Positions 46,804 to 54,871 of a stretch of 64,000 nt of DNA are shown in pieces. Source of the stretch: Chromohalobacter nigrandesensis (GTDB taxonomy: Bacteria > Pseudomonadota > Gammaproteobacteria > Pseudomonadales > Halomonadaceae). Every line of letters starts with the position of its first letter. Position 1 is the stretch's first letter. Position numbers and translations under genes: made by a program. The stretch lies in the NCBI RefSeq assembly GCF_023061285.1, contig NZ_JAKGAM010000009.1, forward strand, positions 62,001-126,000, in the 5' to 3' direction. Under the pieces are notes generated by a model. The model saw only the letters and a list, made by a program, of their open reading frames with translations. It made no database searches and was not told the origin of the DNA.

Positions 46804-47667
46804 GTGCCGCTTCGCGACCTCTTGCTTGGCCTTCTGGTCATCGTCATCTGGGCCTTCAATATCATCGTCATCAAGGTCGGCGTGGACGACATGCCGCCGC
46901 TGATGCTGATGACACTGCGCTTCATGCTGGTCGCGGCATTGGTCGTGCCCTTCACTCGGGTGACACGGCCGCAACTGCCGTGGCTGCTGGTGCTGTCGGT
47001 CACCTTCGGGGGCCTGCATTTTCCGTTGCTGTTTCTGGGCCTGGGCCAAGCCGAGGCCGGTACCGGCGCCCTGCTTGTACAGATGGGCACACCCTTCGCC
47101 ACCTTGCTCGCTGCCGTGTTCCTCAAGGAACGCCTCGACCTGCGCCGCCTGCTCGGCTTGCTGCTGGCCTTCGCCGGTGCCGTGGTACTCGCCGGCGGGC
47201 CAGCGCTGCCCAACGCCACGGCCACGTTGACGCTCTTGACCAGCGCCCTGGCCTGGGCGGTATCGACGTTGATCATCAAGCGCGCCCCGGCCATCTCGCC
47301 GCTGACGCTGGCCGGATGGATCGCGCTGTTCGCGATTCCCCAGGTCGCACTCGGCAGTTGGCTCTTCGAGACCCAGCACATACAAGCGCTGCGGCATGTC
47401 GGCTGGATTGGCTGGGGCGCGGTATTCTACACGGCAGTGATGTCGTCGATCATCGCCTACGGCTTGTGGTATGCGCTGCTACGCCGTCACCCGATCAACC
47501 GGGTCGTGCCGCTGACGTTGCTGATGCCGGTCATCGCCGTTTTCCTCGGCGTCTGGCTGCTCGGCGATGGCCTGGATAGTCACAAGTTGCTCGGCGGGGC
47601 GCTGGTCATCGCCGGGCTGGCGGTGATCAATCTACCGGGAAGGCGGCGGCAGCACACCGCCTCCTGA
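46804..47667 (+). CDS. EamA-type DMT superfamily transporter
   Basis: A 287-residue inner-membrane exporter with ten predicted helices in two EamA repeats (LLLGLLVIVIWAFNIIVIKVG and LTSALAWAVSTLIIKRAPAIS). GLGQAEAGTGALLVQMGTPFATLLAAVFLKE (in two parts) resembles the O-acetylserine/cysteine exporter EamA of E. coli. The start is GTG at 46804 with AAGGA upstream. Substrate probably a small amino acid or metabolite. Divergent from the DUF192 gene and convergent with modC. Confidence 0.87.
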   Translation: MPLRDLLLGLLVIVIWAFNIIVIKVGVDDMPPLMLMTLRFMLVAALVVPFTRVTRPQLPWLLVLSVTFGGLHFPLLFLGLGQAEAGTGALLVQMGTPFATLLAAVFLKERLDLRRLLGLLLAFAGAVVLAGGPALPNATATLTLLTSALAWAVSTLIIKRAPAISPLTLAGWIALFAIPQVALGSWLFETQHIQALRHVGWIGWGAVFYTAVMSSIIAYGLWYALLRRHPINRVVPLTLLMPVIAVFLGVWLLGDGLDSHKLLGGALVIAGLAVINLPGRRRQHTAS

Positions 47668-47673
47668 AGGCCC

Positions 47674-48768
47674 TTACGTGACGATCACGTCATGGCGGGA
47701 GATCGTCACGCTACGCAGCCGCGCCTGCAACGCTTGGCCCGCATACAGTCCCATCTGACCGACGGCTTCACGGGTAAGGCGCGCCCGCAGCGCCTGCCCA
47801 CCGACATCCAGCATCACCTCGACGAAGGGACCGTGGGCTTCATCACCGATCTCCCGTAGCGTCGCCGGTAGGCAGGCGACATCCGGCAGCGGCGGCGTCT
47901 GCGTAGAGGCGACACCCACATCGCGCGCCCGAAGGCGCAGGCGCACCGCATCGCCGACCGCGCCGTCGAGACGCGCGACGCTCAGCGTCTCGGCCTCGGC
48001 CATGCCCGGCAGTGCCAGACGCGTCAGGCAAAGCGCCTCGTCATGCGCAACGATACGCGCCTCGAGCAGTGAAGACGCCTCGAAGCGCCCCGTGCGCGGC
48101 CCCAGGTCGAGGCGCGAAAACATCTCGTCCACCGGACCGCTGGCCAGCACGCGGCCCTCCTCGATCAATGCCACGCGGTCGGCCAGTGCGCCGATTTCAC
48201 GCGTATCGTGACTGACGAAGAGAATCGGTACGCCAGTATCGCGCGCCAGACGCCGGATATAACGCAAGAGCTCCTGCTTGCGCGCGCCGTCCAGCCCGGT
48301 GAGCGGCTCGTCCATCAACAGCATCCGCGGGCGCGACAACAACGCCCGGCCGATGGCCACGCGTCGCGCCTCACCTCCCGAGAGCCGCCCCGGCGTACGC
48401 GACAACAAATGACCGATCCCCAGAAGTTCGACCAGGCCATCGAAATCTGCGCGCGCCGCGCGCGGCATGCCGTAGCGCAGATTGCCGCGCACCGAATAAT
48501 GCGGAAACAGCCGCGCTTCCTGAAACACCACGCCCAACTGACGCCGGTGAGGCGGCACCCAGCGACGCCGCTGGGTGTCCACCAGCCATGTATCGCCCAA
48601 CCGGATGGTGCCTGCCTCCGGCGCCCCCAATCCGGCGATCAGCCGAATCAGGCTGCTCTTGCCGCTCCCCGAGCGCCCGAACAACGCCGTGACGCCTTGC
48701 GCCGGCACCGTGAGAAAGGTATCGAGGGTGAAATCGCCCAGCCGCTGAAATACCTGCGCTTCAAGCAT
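47674..48768 (-). CDS. modC: Molybdate ABC transporter ATP-binding protein
   Basis: A 364-residue ATPase. Walker A GRSGSGKSSLI (about 31-41), signature LSGGEARRVAIGRALL, Walker B MLLMDEPLTGLD and the H-loop SHDTRE. A C-terminal TOBE/MOP domain (about 290-355) binds molybdate, as in E. coli ModC. The start overlaps the modB stop by 8 bp. The operon reads modA-modB-modC on the minus strand. Confidence 0.94.
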   Translation of the reverse strand: MLEAQVFQRLGDFTLDTFLTVPAQGVTALFGRSGSGKSSLIRLIAGLGAPEAGTIRLGDTWLVDTQRRRWVPPHRRQLGVVFQEARLFPHYSVRGNLRYGMPRAARADFDGLVELLGIGHLLSRTPGRLSGGEARRVAIGRALLSRPRMLLMDEPLTGLDGARKQELLRYIRRLARDTGVPILFVSHDTREIGALADRVALIEEGRVLASGPVDEMFSRLDLGPRTGRFEASSLLEARIVAHDEALCLTRLALPGMAEAETLSVARLDGAVGDAVRLRLRARDVGVASTQTPPLPDVACLPATLREIGDEAHGPFVEVMLDVGGQALRARLTREAVGQMGLYAGQALQARLRSVTISRHDVIVT

Positions 48769-49456
48769 GACGGCCCTCCAGACGCCGACGCGCGCGCCGC
48801 GCCAACCATTCCGACGCCACCAGCGCGATCAACGCCACGACCACCGAAATCACACAAAGCCGCGCGGCGGCGGCCTCCTTCCCGGGCGTCTGCACCAGGC
48901 TGTAGAGCGCCAGCGGCAAGGTGCGCGTCTCACCGGGAATGTTGGCGGCAAAGGTGATCGTCGCGCCGAACTCGGACAGCGAACGTGCGAACGCCAGCAC
49001 GCTGCCGGTCAGAATGCCCGGCAGCATCAGCGGCAAGGTCACCGTGAGAAAAGTCTTCCAGCGGCTCGCGCCCAGCGTACGCGCAGCCTCCTCCAGCTTA
49101 CGATCGACCGACTCCAGCGACAGGCGTACAGCACGCACCAGCAAGGGAAATGCCATCACCGCTCCGGCGAGTGCCGCCCCTTGCCAGGTAAAGGGCAGAC
49201 TCACGCCCAGCGTTTCGTGCAGCCATTGGCCCAGCGAACCTTGGCGTCCCAGCGATACCAGCAGCAGATACCCCACCACTACCGGTGGCAGCACCAGCGG
49301 TAAATGCACGATGCCATCGACAAGGGCCTTGCCCGGGAAGTCAAAACGCGCCAGCACGTAGGCCATGCCCAGTCCCGGCAGCAGGATCGCGGCCACCGCG
49401 ACACCGGAAACACGCAGGCTCAGGGCCAGCGCCTCCCATTCCAGCGGTGTCAGCAT
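48761..49456 (-). CDS. modB: Molybdate ABC transporter permease
   Basis: A 231-residue inner-membrane permease with five to six helices. The cytoplasmic EAA loop, which contacts ModC, is EEAARTLGASRWKTFLTVTLPLMLPG (about 130-155, written in the usual E-A-A-L-G pattern). AAALAGAVMAFPLLVRAVRL is conserved with ModB. The start shares a base with the modA stop, so both are coupled. Confidence 0.94.
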   Translation of the reverse strand: MLTPLEWEALALSLRVSGVAVAAILLPGLGMAYVLARFDFPGKALVDGIVHLPLVLPPVVVGYLLLVSLGRQGSLGQWLHETLGVSLPFTWQGAALAGAVMAFPLLVRAVRLSLESVDRKLEEAARTLGASRWKTFLTVTLPLMLPGILTGSVLAFARSLSEFGATITFAANIPGETRTLPLALYSLVQTPGKEAAAARLCVISVVVALIALVASEWLARRARRRLEGRHA

Positions 49457-50253
49457 CAGCTATCCCCGTCGGTCAGCGTCGCAAAGCCGAAACGTTGGAA
49501 GATAGCGCTCGCCGTGTCGCCTTCCAGCCACTTGGCTAACGCCGTGGCCTCCTCGCTGGGCGACGCACCAACCAGCGCTACGGGATAGACAATCGGGGCA
49601 TGGGACGACTCGGAGAAGGTGCCCAGTATATTGACCTTGTCGCTGGCCTGGGCATCGCTGGCATAGACGACGCCCAACGGCACCTCGCCGCGTTCGACCA
49701 GCGCCAGAGCGCTGCGCACGTTGTCGGCGCGCGCCAACCGTGGCACGAGCGCCTGCCACTGACCCAGCGCTGTCAGAGCCTGTTTGGCATAAATACCCGC
49801 GGGGACATGCTCCGGGTTGCCGAGTGCCAAGCGCCCGTCTCCCAATCGTTCGGCAATCGAAGTGGTCTCATCCATTGTAAAACGCTCGAGCTCACTATCC
49901 TGAGGTGCAATCAATGCCAGACGATTGCCCAGCACATCATGGCGATGCGAGAGCGTGATTCCGTTCTGCGAGCCGAGCCAATCCATCCAGCGCTCGTTGG
50001 CCGAGAGATACACGCCCGCCGGCGCACCATTGGCAATCTGCCGAGCCAATGTCGACGACGCGGCGTAGACGGGCACGATGTCGACATCGTGATCGCGCTC
50101 GTAGGCCTCGGCCAGCGCATCGACGGCATCGGTCAGCGAGGCCGCAGCAAAGACCTTGACGCGCTCGGCGGCCAGCGCCGAAAGACTGGCCATGCCCAGC
50201 GACAGTGCCAAGGCATGGACGATAAAAATACGCACCAGCGAACGACGTAACAT
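49456..50253 (-). CDS. modA: Molybdate-binding periplasmic protein
   Basis: A 265-residue protein with a signal peptide ending ALA (about residue 28). The mature sequence begins VKVFAAASLTDAVDAL, with the Ser/Ala-rich anion-binding residues of ModA; YAASSTLARQIANGAPAGVYLSA gives the second binding loop. GNPEHVPAGIYAKQAL is a further signature. It captures molybdate or tungstate for ModBC. No modE gene or convincing ModE site is visible upstream. Confidence 0.94.
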   Translation of the reverse strand: MLRRSLVRIFIVHALALSLGMASLSALAAERVKVFAAASLTDAVDALAEAYERDHDVDIVPVYAASSTLARQIANGAPAGVYLSANERWMDWLGSQNGITLSHRHDVLGNRLALIAPQDSELERFTMDETTSIAERLGDGRLALGNPEHVPAGIYAKQALTALGQWQALVPRLARADNVRSALALVERGEVPLGVVYASDAQASDKVNILGTFSESSHAPIVYPVALVGASPSEEATALAKWLEGDTASAIFQRFGFATLTDGDS

Positions 50254-50354
50254 AGAACTCCGGGCCTAGCGGCCTCGATACCAATGACGAGTGAGTAAGC
50301 TTATCGAAAATAGCATGCGCGATGGCAACAACCCAGACACCGATCCAAGCCTTC

Positions 50355-50386
50355 TCGAACGAAGAAGGGAGGCCCGAAGCCTCCCT
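50355..50386 (-). terminator. Terminator after the TonB-dependent receptor gene
   Basis: An 8-bp perfect stem AGGGAGGC/GCCTCCCT (50366-50373 with 50379-50386) and a 5-base loop, followed on the minus strand by a T-rich TTCTTCGTT. It lies 30 bp past the receptor stop. Confidence 0.78.
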
Positions 50387-50415
50387 GCACGATGATCGGC
50401 AATCTGTCTTATGCA

Positions 50416-52395
50416 TCAGAACTCGACGCGGATACCGGCATTATAGTGACGACCATCCAGCACCTTTTCATAAACGTCGTAGTTCACATCCTTGTCGAAG
50501 ACATTGTCCACACCGCCAAACAGGGTCGCCGCATCGGTCAACCGGTAGGCTGCGCCCACGTCTACGAAAGTGTAGGAAGGAATCTCATCCGTCATGCTCG
50601 TGCGACTCAATCCTTGGGTCGTGCGGCCACGATAATTGACGCGCGCCCACCCCGATAGCGGGCCACCCGGCTCCCAATCGAGCGTGGCATTGGCCATGTG
50701 CTCGGGCAGTCTGTTGAGCGGTTGCCCTTTGAAATCCCCGGTTTTTTGCTCGGAATCGGTATAGGTGTAATTGGCCGTCAGGGAATAATCCAGCCCCAAT
50801 GGCAATGTCAATGTCGCCTCGACACCCTGCATGGTGACCTTGTCGACGTTGAAGCGCTGGCTGATGAAGCGGTATTCCTCATTGTTGAAGGTACACGTCG
50901 CGTCACCCGCTTCCGTATCGCAAACACGTTGTTCGGTGATCTTGTCGTCGAACTCCGTATAGAACAGTGTCACCCCGGCTTGGGTGCCTTCTTGATCATC
51001 CCATACCACACCCAGCTCATGGCTCAGACTTTCTTCGGGCTGGAGATCCGCATTACCGAGAATCACCGCCGGCACTGCTGAATTCGGTCCGCCGGTGATC
51101 TGCCCCCAGCCAGGCGATGCCTGACGCAGATCCGGCGCACGATAACCGCTGGTGACGCCACCTTTGACAGTCCATTGTGGCGCCGCCTGCCAGACCCCAT
51201 AAAGTCGTGGTGCCCAATGCGTCCCATAGTTTTCGTCTTTATTGAGCCGCGCGCCCCCCGTCAGCGAGAAATCCTGCGTCAGCGCCCATTCGTCCTCGAC
51301 GAAGAGTGCCCATTGCCAGCGTGTCAGTTCATCCAGGTTACCCGCTTCGTTACCGCCATCCGTCAACGCCTGATCCTGGTATTGACCGCCAAGCGTCAAG
51401 ATATGACGCCCCAGAGGCATTACGCTTTGCGTGTTGAAGACCGTATTTTCATATTCCATGTCGCGCGAGGGATTATCGACTTCTTCACGCTGCACATAGC
51501 TTTCCGTGGTGCCGAACCCCCAACGACCATTGTGCGTAACGGCATAATGACGACGGTCGTAATCCTGTTCCGAACGCTCGTTGGGACCGCCTCGCCCTTC
51601 TTCGGCAATCGACTCACCGGGATTGGAAGTACGCTTCTGATTGCTGTAACCCGCCTCGACGTCAATATCGTGCGCCGCTGATGGCGTCCAGCTCAGCTTG
51701 GCCGTACCGCTCGCTAACCGCCGCTCGTTAAAACCATCGACGATTTGATCCTCGTCACGGTGTGAATATTGACCGTGAACCTGAAGCCCCAGCGTGTCCT
51801 CTTTGAGCGGGCCGCCGACATAAAAGCGGCTACGGTTCGAATCGCCCGAGTCCGCGTCTTCCTGAACCGTGGTGTCGGCGGTGACGCTACCATGCCAGTC
51901 CTTAGCCACCTTGCGCGTGATGATATTGACCACGCCGCCCAGGGCATCGGACCCATACAAGGAAGACATGGGCCCCCGAATCACCTCGATGCGCTCGATG
52001 GCGGACAACGGTGGCAGCCAACCCTGCTCGATCCCCGGTCCATCGCTATTGGGGCGTGTCTCCCGAGACCCCTGACGCTTGCCGTCGACGAGAATCAAAG
52101 TGTACTTGCTGCCCATGCCCCGCATGCTGATGTCCTGCGAGGCGCCCCCGCCGGTGATCATGACGCCGGGCACATTCTGGAGCGCATCGGTGACATCCCG
52201 ATAGCTCTTGTTCTCGAGCTGCTCGCGCGAAATGACACTGATCGACGCCGGCGCGTCCTGTACCTGCTGAGCGTATCCCGCAGCAGTCACGACGACATTA
52301 TCCAGTTGGACATCGTCATCGGCGGCATAGGCCAGCGGCATGCCGAAAGTGGTAACGGCGAGTGCCAGCGCCGACGGACGAATGTGATAAGACAT
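50416..52395 (-). CDS. TonB-dependent outer-membrane receptor, siderophore type
   Basis: A 659-residue outer-membrane receptor. The signal peptide ends AYA (about 25). The plug domain has the TonB-box-like VVVTAAGY and ASISVISREQLENK, DISMRGMGSKYTLILVDG and IEVIRGPMSSLYGSDALGGVVNIITR (in parts). The beta-barrel follows and ends in the aromatic HYNAGIRVEF needed for insertion. It resembles FepA/IroN/BfrA ferric-catecholate receptors, so ferric-siderophore uptake is probable; cobalamin or other metal chelates are possible. The start MSYHIRPS at 52395 has GGAG upstream. A LysR gene is divergent. Confidence 0.9.
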   Translation of the reverse strand: MSYHIRPSALALAVTTFGMPLAYAADDDVQLDNVVVTAAGYAQQVQDAPASISVISREQLENKSYRDVTDALQNVPGVMITGGGASQDISMRGMGSKYTLILVDGKRQGSRETRPNSDGPGIEQGWLPPLSAIERIEVIRGPMSSLYGSDALGGVVNIITRKVAKDWHGSVTADTTVQEDADSGDSNRSRFYVGGPLKEDTLGLQVHGQYSHRDEDQIVDGFNERRLASGTAKLSWTPSAAHDIDVEAGYSNQKRTSNPGESIAEEGRGGPNERSEQDYDRRHYAVTHNGRWGFGTTESYVQREEVDNPSRDMEYENTVFNTQSVMPLGRHILTLGGQYQDQALTDGGNEAGNLDELTRWQWALFVEDEWALTQDFSLTGGARLNKDENYGTHWAPRLYGVWQAAPQWTVKGGVTSGYRAPDLRQASPGWGQITGGPNSAVPAVILGNADLQPEESLSHELGVVWDDQEGTQAGVTLFYTEFDDKITEQRVCDTEAGDATCTFNNEEYRFISQRFNVDKVTMQGVEATLTLPLGLDYSLTANYTYTDSEQKTGDFKGQPLNRLPEHMANATLDWEPGGPLSGWARVNYRGRTTQGLSRTSMTDEIPSYTFVDVGAAYRLTDAATLFGGVDNVFDKDVNYDVYEKVLDGRHYNAGIRVEF

Positions 52396-52593
52396 AATGC
52401 GTTGTTCTCCCTGATGAACCCGCTCCGACACCGGCCGAAGCATTTGCATGATACTTTGATGTTTAATACGAATTTTTATCATTTAGATTCTTTCATAGAG
52501 AACACGCTAGGTCACGGTACGGGGCGTTTCGCAATCTGCAACGCAACGAGAGATCGTTACAAGCGTTAATGATTTTCAAAAGAGTCATGCAAT

Positions 52594-53583
52594 ATGCCAG
52601 AATGGATATCCACTCCACGCACCACGCTGACGATGGCCTATGGCATGCACGATCTTGATGAACTGACCGCATTCGCCTCGGTCATGGCGTCTGGCAGCCT
52701 GACCGCCAGCGCCCGTGAACTGGGACTCGCGAAGTCGACACTCAGTCGACGCATCAGCCAGTTGGAGGAACGGCTGGGTCAGCCGCTGCTGCGACGCCAA
52801 GCCAACCGCCTGCTTCCCACCGAAGCCGGCACGCTGTTTCTCGCCTACAGTCAGCAGATACTCCACCTCGCCGAGCAAGGCCAGCAGGCGCTCGACGACT
52901 TGCGCGCGGATGTCAGCGGCGAGTTGACCGTCGAGGTGCATAACGCCTTTGCGCGGGGCTGGTTCAGCCAGCAAATGGAGGATTTCGTGGCGCGTCACCC
53001 AGGCGTGCGCCTGAACCTGCATACTCGTCTGACGCCGCCTACGGGCCCCGAAGACGAGACCCTGTGCCTGTGGCTGGGCGATGTCGCCGACTGTGGCCTA
53101 CGTCAGGAGACGCTTGGCTACATGCGTCGCGGGGTCTACGCGCATCCTGACTATTTCCGGCGCCATGGCATGCCGCGTCACCCGCGCGAACTGACCGAAC
53201 ATGCCTGGGTCGACCTGCTCGGGACCAGCGAACAGGGCGTGACGTTGCATCACGCCCGCGAAGGGGAAACCCGGATTACGCTCCCGCCGTCACGACTGCA
53301 CGTGGATCAGTACGTCCTGCATATCGATGCCATCGCGCGGGGGCGCGGCTTGGGTCTTCTTCCCCATTGGATGGCCGAAAAACGCCTCCAGCATCATCCT
53401 GGTAGCCTGGCGCCTTGCCTTGCAGAATGGGCGCCCTCGTCGCTCCCCATCACCCTGCTCTACCCCTTCGGACGTTTGCCTCGCAAGAGCGTCGCACTTC
53501 TCGAACAGATCCGCCAGACCGTGCCGGAGAGCTGGCGTCTGCACTCGCATATCCCGCCCGAACGCGTTTTCACGCTAGACTGA
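52594..53583 (+). CDS. LysR family transcriptional regulator
   Basis: A 329-residue regulator. The HTH (about residues 22-80 from this start: LDELTAFASVMASGSLTASA, LGLAKSTLSRRISQLEERLG) is followed by a LysR substrate-binding domain with GRGLGLLPHWMAE. Methionines at 52633 and 52645 are possible starts and fit the usual LysR N-terminus better; AAAGAG precedes the ATG at 52594. It is divergent from the TonB receptor (198 bp between), an arrangement in which the regulator usually controls its neighbour. The co-inducer is unknown. It might also act on the efflux operon that follows. Confidence 0.88.
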   Translation: MPEWISTPRTTLTMAYGMHDLDELTAFASVMASGSLTASARELGLAKSTLSRRISQLEERLGQPLLRRQANRLLPTEAGTLFLAYSQQILHLAEQGQQALDDLRADVSGELTVEVHNAFARGWFSQQMEDFVARHPGVRLNLHTRLTPPTGPEDETLCLWLGDVADCGLRQETLGYMRRGVYAHPDYFRRHGMPRHPRELTEHAWVDLLGTSEQGVTLHHAREGETRITLPPSRLHVDQYVLHIDAIARGRGLGLLPHWMAEKRLQHHPGSLAPCLAEWAPSSLPITLLYPFGRLPRKSVALLEQIRQTVPESWRLHSHIPPERVFTLD

Positions 53584-53609
53584 CAACCTCGAGACGACAT
53601 GTTGTACTC

Positions 53610-53709
53610 TTTTATAAAAGATCGGTTTATATAAAATACCGAATCATATAAAAGACGGGTTCATGTGAAAGTCGGTGCATGAGGAAGCCGGTTCATGCGA
53701 AATGCCGAT
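53610..53709. repeat. Six degenerate 17-bp tandem repeats upstream of the efflux operon
   Basis: Six consecutive units of 16-17 bp fill these 100 bases. The approximate consensus is TCATRTRAAARNCGGT. Units start at 53610, 53627, 53644, 53661, 53677 and 53693; the third reads TCATATAAAAGACGGGT and the last TCATGCGAAATGCCGAT. The left units are AT-rich and the right ones more GC-rich. They lie between the LysR stop and the DUF1656 gene, 66 bp before its ATG. Confidence 0.75.
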
Positions 53710-53775
53710 AGGCAGGTGTTGCGCATTTCGATAGCGTGCTAACATATTCGCTTGCTTTGGCGAACGGGAGAGGGA

Positions 53776-53994
53776 ATGGGTCTCAAGGAAATCGCTGTCG
53801 GTGGCATTTATCTCAGCCCGCTGCTTATCTATGCCCTATTAGGATTCATCGGCGCACTCATCGTGCGTACCGTGTTGCACCGACTCGTCGGGCAACATAC
53901 CCCCTGGTTCGAAGCGTGGTTCGATGTCGCCTTATTCGTCATCATTACCGCCGCCGTCGCCTTTGCCTTCTCGTCCACTGCTGGAATCGTTTAA
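53776..53994 (+). CDS. DUF1656 small membrane protein (AaeX-like)
   Basis: A 72-residue protein with two transmembrane helices and the DUF1656 pattern (EIAVGGIYLSPLLIYALLGF, HRLVGQHTPWFEAWFDVALF). GGGAGAGGGA precedes the ATG. The next gene starts directly after its TAA. DUF1656 proteins are nearly always encoded with an HlyD-type adaptor and a FUSC transporter, as aaeX is with aaeA and aaeB; their own role is unclear. Confidence 0.9.
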   Translation: MGLKEIAVGGIYLSPLLIYALLGFIGALIVRTVLHRLVGQHTPWFEAWFDVALFVIITAAVAFAFSSTAGIV

Positions 53995-54864
53995 ATGCGC
54001 ACACCGCTACGCATGCTGATCACTCTCGTCGTCGTGGCACTGGCTGTCGCTGCCGGTGTCTGGCTCTGGCATTACTACCTGTATACGCCATGGACCCGTG
54101 ACGGCCGCGTTCGCGCCGATGTCGTCACGATCGCCCCGGATGTTTCGGGCTGGGTGCGCCAGCTACCGGTAAGCGATACGCAACACGTCGAACAAGGCGA
54201 TACCCTGTTCCAGATCGATCAGTCGCGTTACCAAACTGCCGTCAACAAGGCCCAGGCCGTGGTCGCGTTGAATCAGGCGCAGTTGGAGCTCAAGCGACAC
54301 GAAGAGAACCGCCGCAACAACCTCAGCAACCAGGCCATCAGCAGCGAGGATCGCGAAGTCGCGCGGATCGATACCCGCGTGGCGAAAGCCAACCTCGACG
54401 AGGCCCAAGCCGATCTTGAAAGCGCTCAGCTCGATCTGAAGCGCACCGTGGTCGAATCCCCCGCCGACGGACATATCCTCAATCTGCGCCTCACCGAGGG
54501 CAACTACGTCTCGGCCGGTAATCCCGTGATGGCGCTGGTCACAGCGGACTCCTACTACGTGACCGGGTATTTCGAAGAAACCAAGATGTCGCGTATCGAA
54601 GAAGGCGACACCGCCAAGATCACGCTGATGAACGGCGACACCGAATTGCGTGGCCATGTCACGGGGGTCGGTCGCGGGATCGCCGATAGCAATACCTCGT
54701 CCAACGATCAACTCTTGCCCCAAGTCGAGCCGACCTTCAATTGGGTCAGACTGGCCCAGCGGATTCCGGTGCGTATCACGCTCGACGAGATCCCCGACGA
54801 GACACTGCTCAGTGCCGGCATGACCGCCACCATCCATATCGTCGATGAGACGGATACCGACTGA
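53995..54864 (+). CDS. HlyD-family periplasmic adaptor (AaeA/EmrA-like)
   Basis: A 289-residue membrane-fusion protein anchored by an N-terminal helix (about 8-26). The biotinyl-lipoyl halves (RVRADVVTIAPDVSGWVRQLPV and VVESPADGHILNLRLTEGNYVSAG) flank an alpha-helical hairpin (about 85-150) rich in Gln, Asp and Glu. It links the FUSC pump to an outer-membrane channel, which is not encoded here. It starts with no gap after the DUF1656 stop. Confidence 0.92.
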   Translation: MRTPLRMLITLVVVALAVAAGVWLWHYYLYTPWTRDGRVRADVVTIAPDVSGWVRQLPVSDTQHVEQGDTLFQIDQSRYQTAVNKAQAVVALNQAQLELKRHEENRRNNLSNQAISSEDREVARIDTRVAKANLDEAQADLESAQLDLKRTVVESPADGHILNLRLTEGNYVSAGNPVMALVTADSYYVTGYFEETKMSRIEEGDTAKITLMNGDTELRGHVTGVGRGIADSNTSSNDQLLPQVEPTFNWVRLAQRIPVRITLDEIPDETLLSAGMTATIHIVDETDTD

Positions 54865-54871
54865 GTCGCCC

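Noticed and set aside
50254-50340. Possible ModE operator upstream of modA
   Set aside because: No TATA-rich inverted repeat of the ModE type could be found in the gap.
52465-52483. Possible Fur box before the TonB-dependent receptor
   Set aside because: The AT-rich stretch matches the 19-bp Fur consensus at only about 10 positions, so it is not listed although iron control of the receptor is likely on general grounds.
53610-53709. CRISPR array interpretation of the repeats
   Set aside because: The units are contiguous, degenerate and 17 bp long, with no unique spacers and no cas genes nearby.
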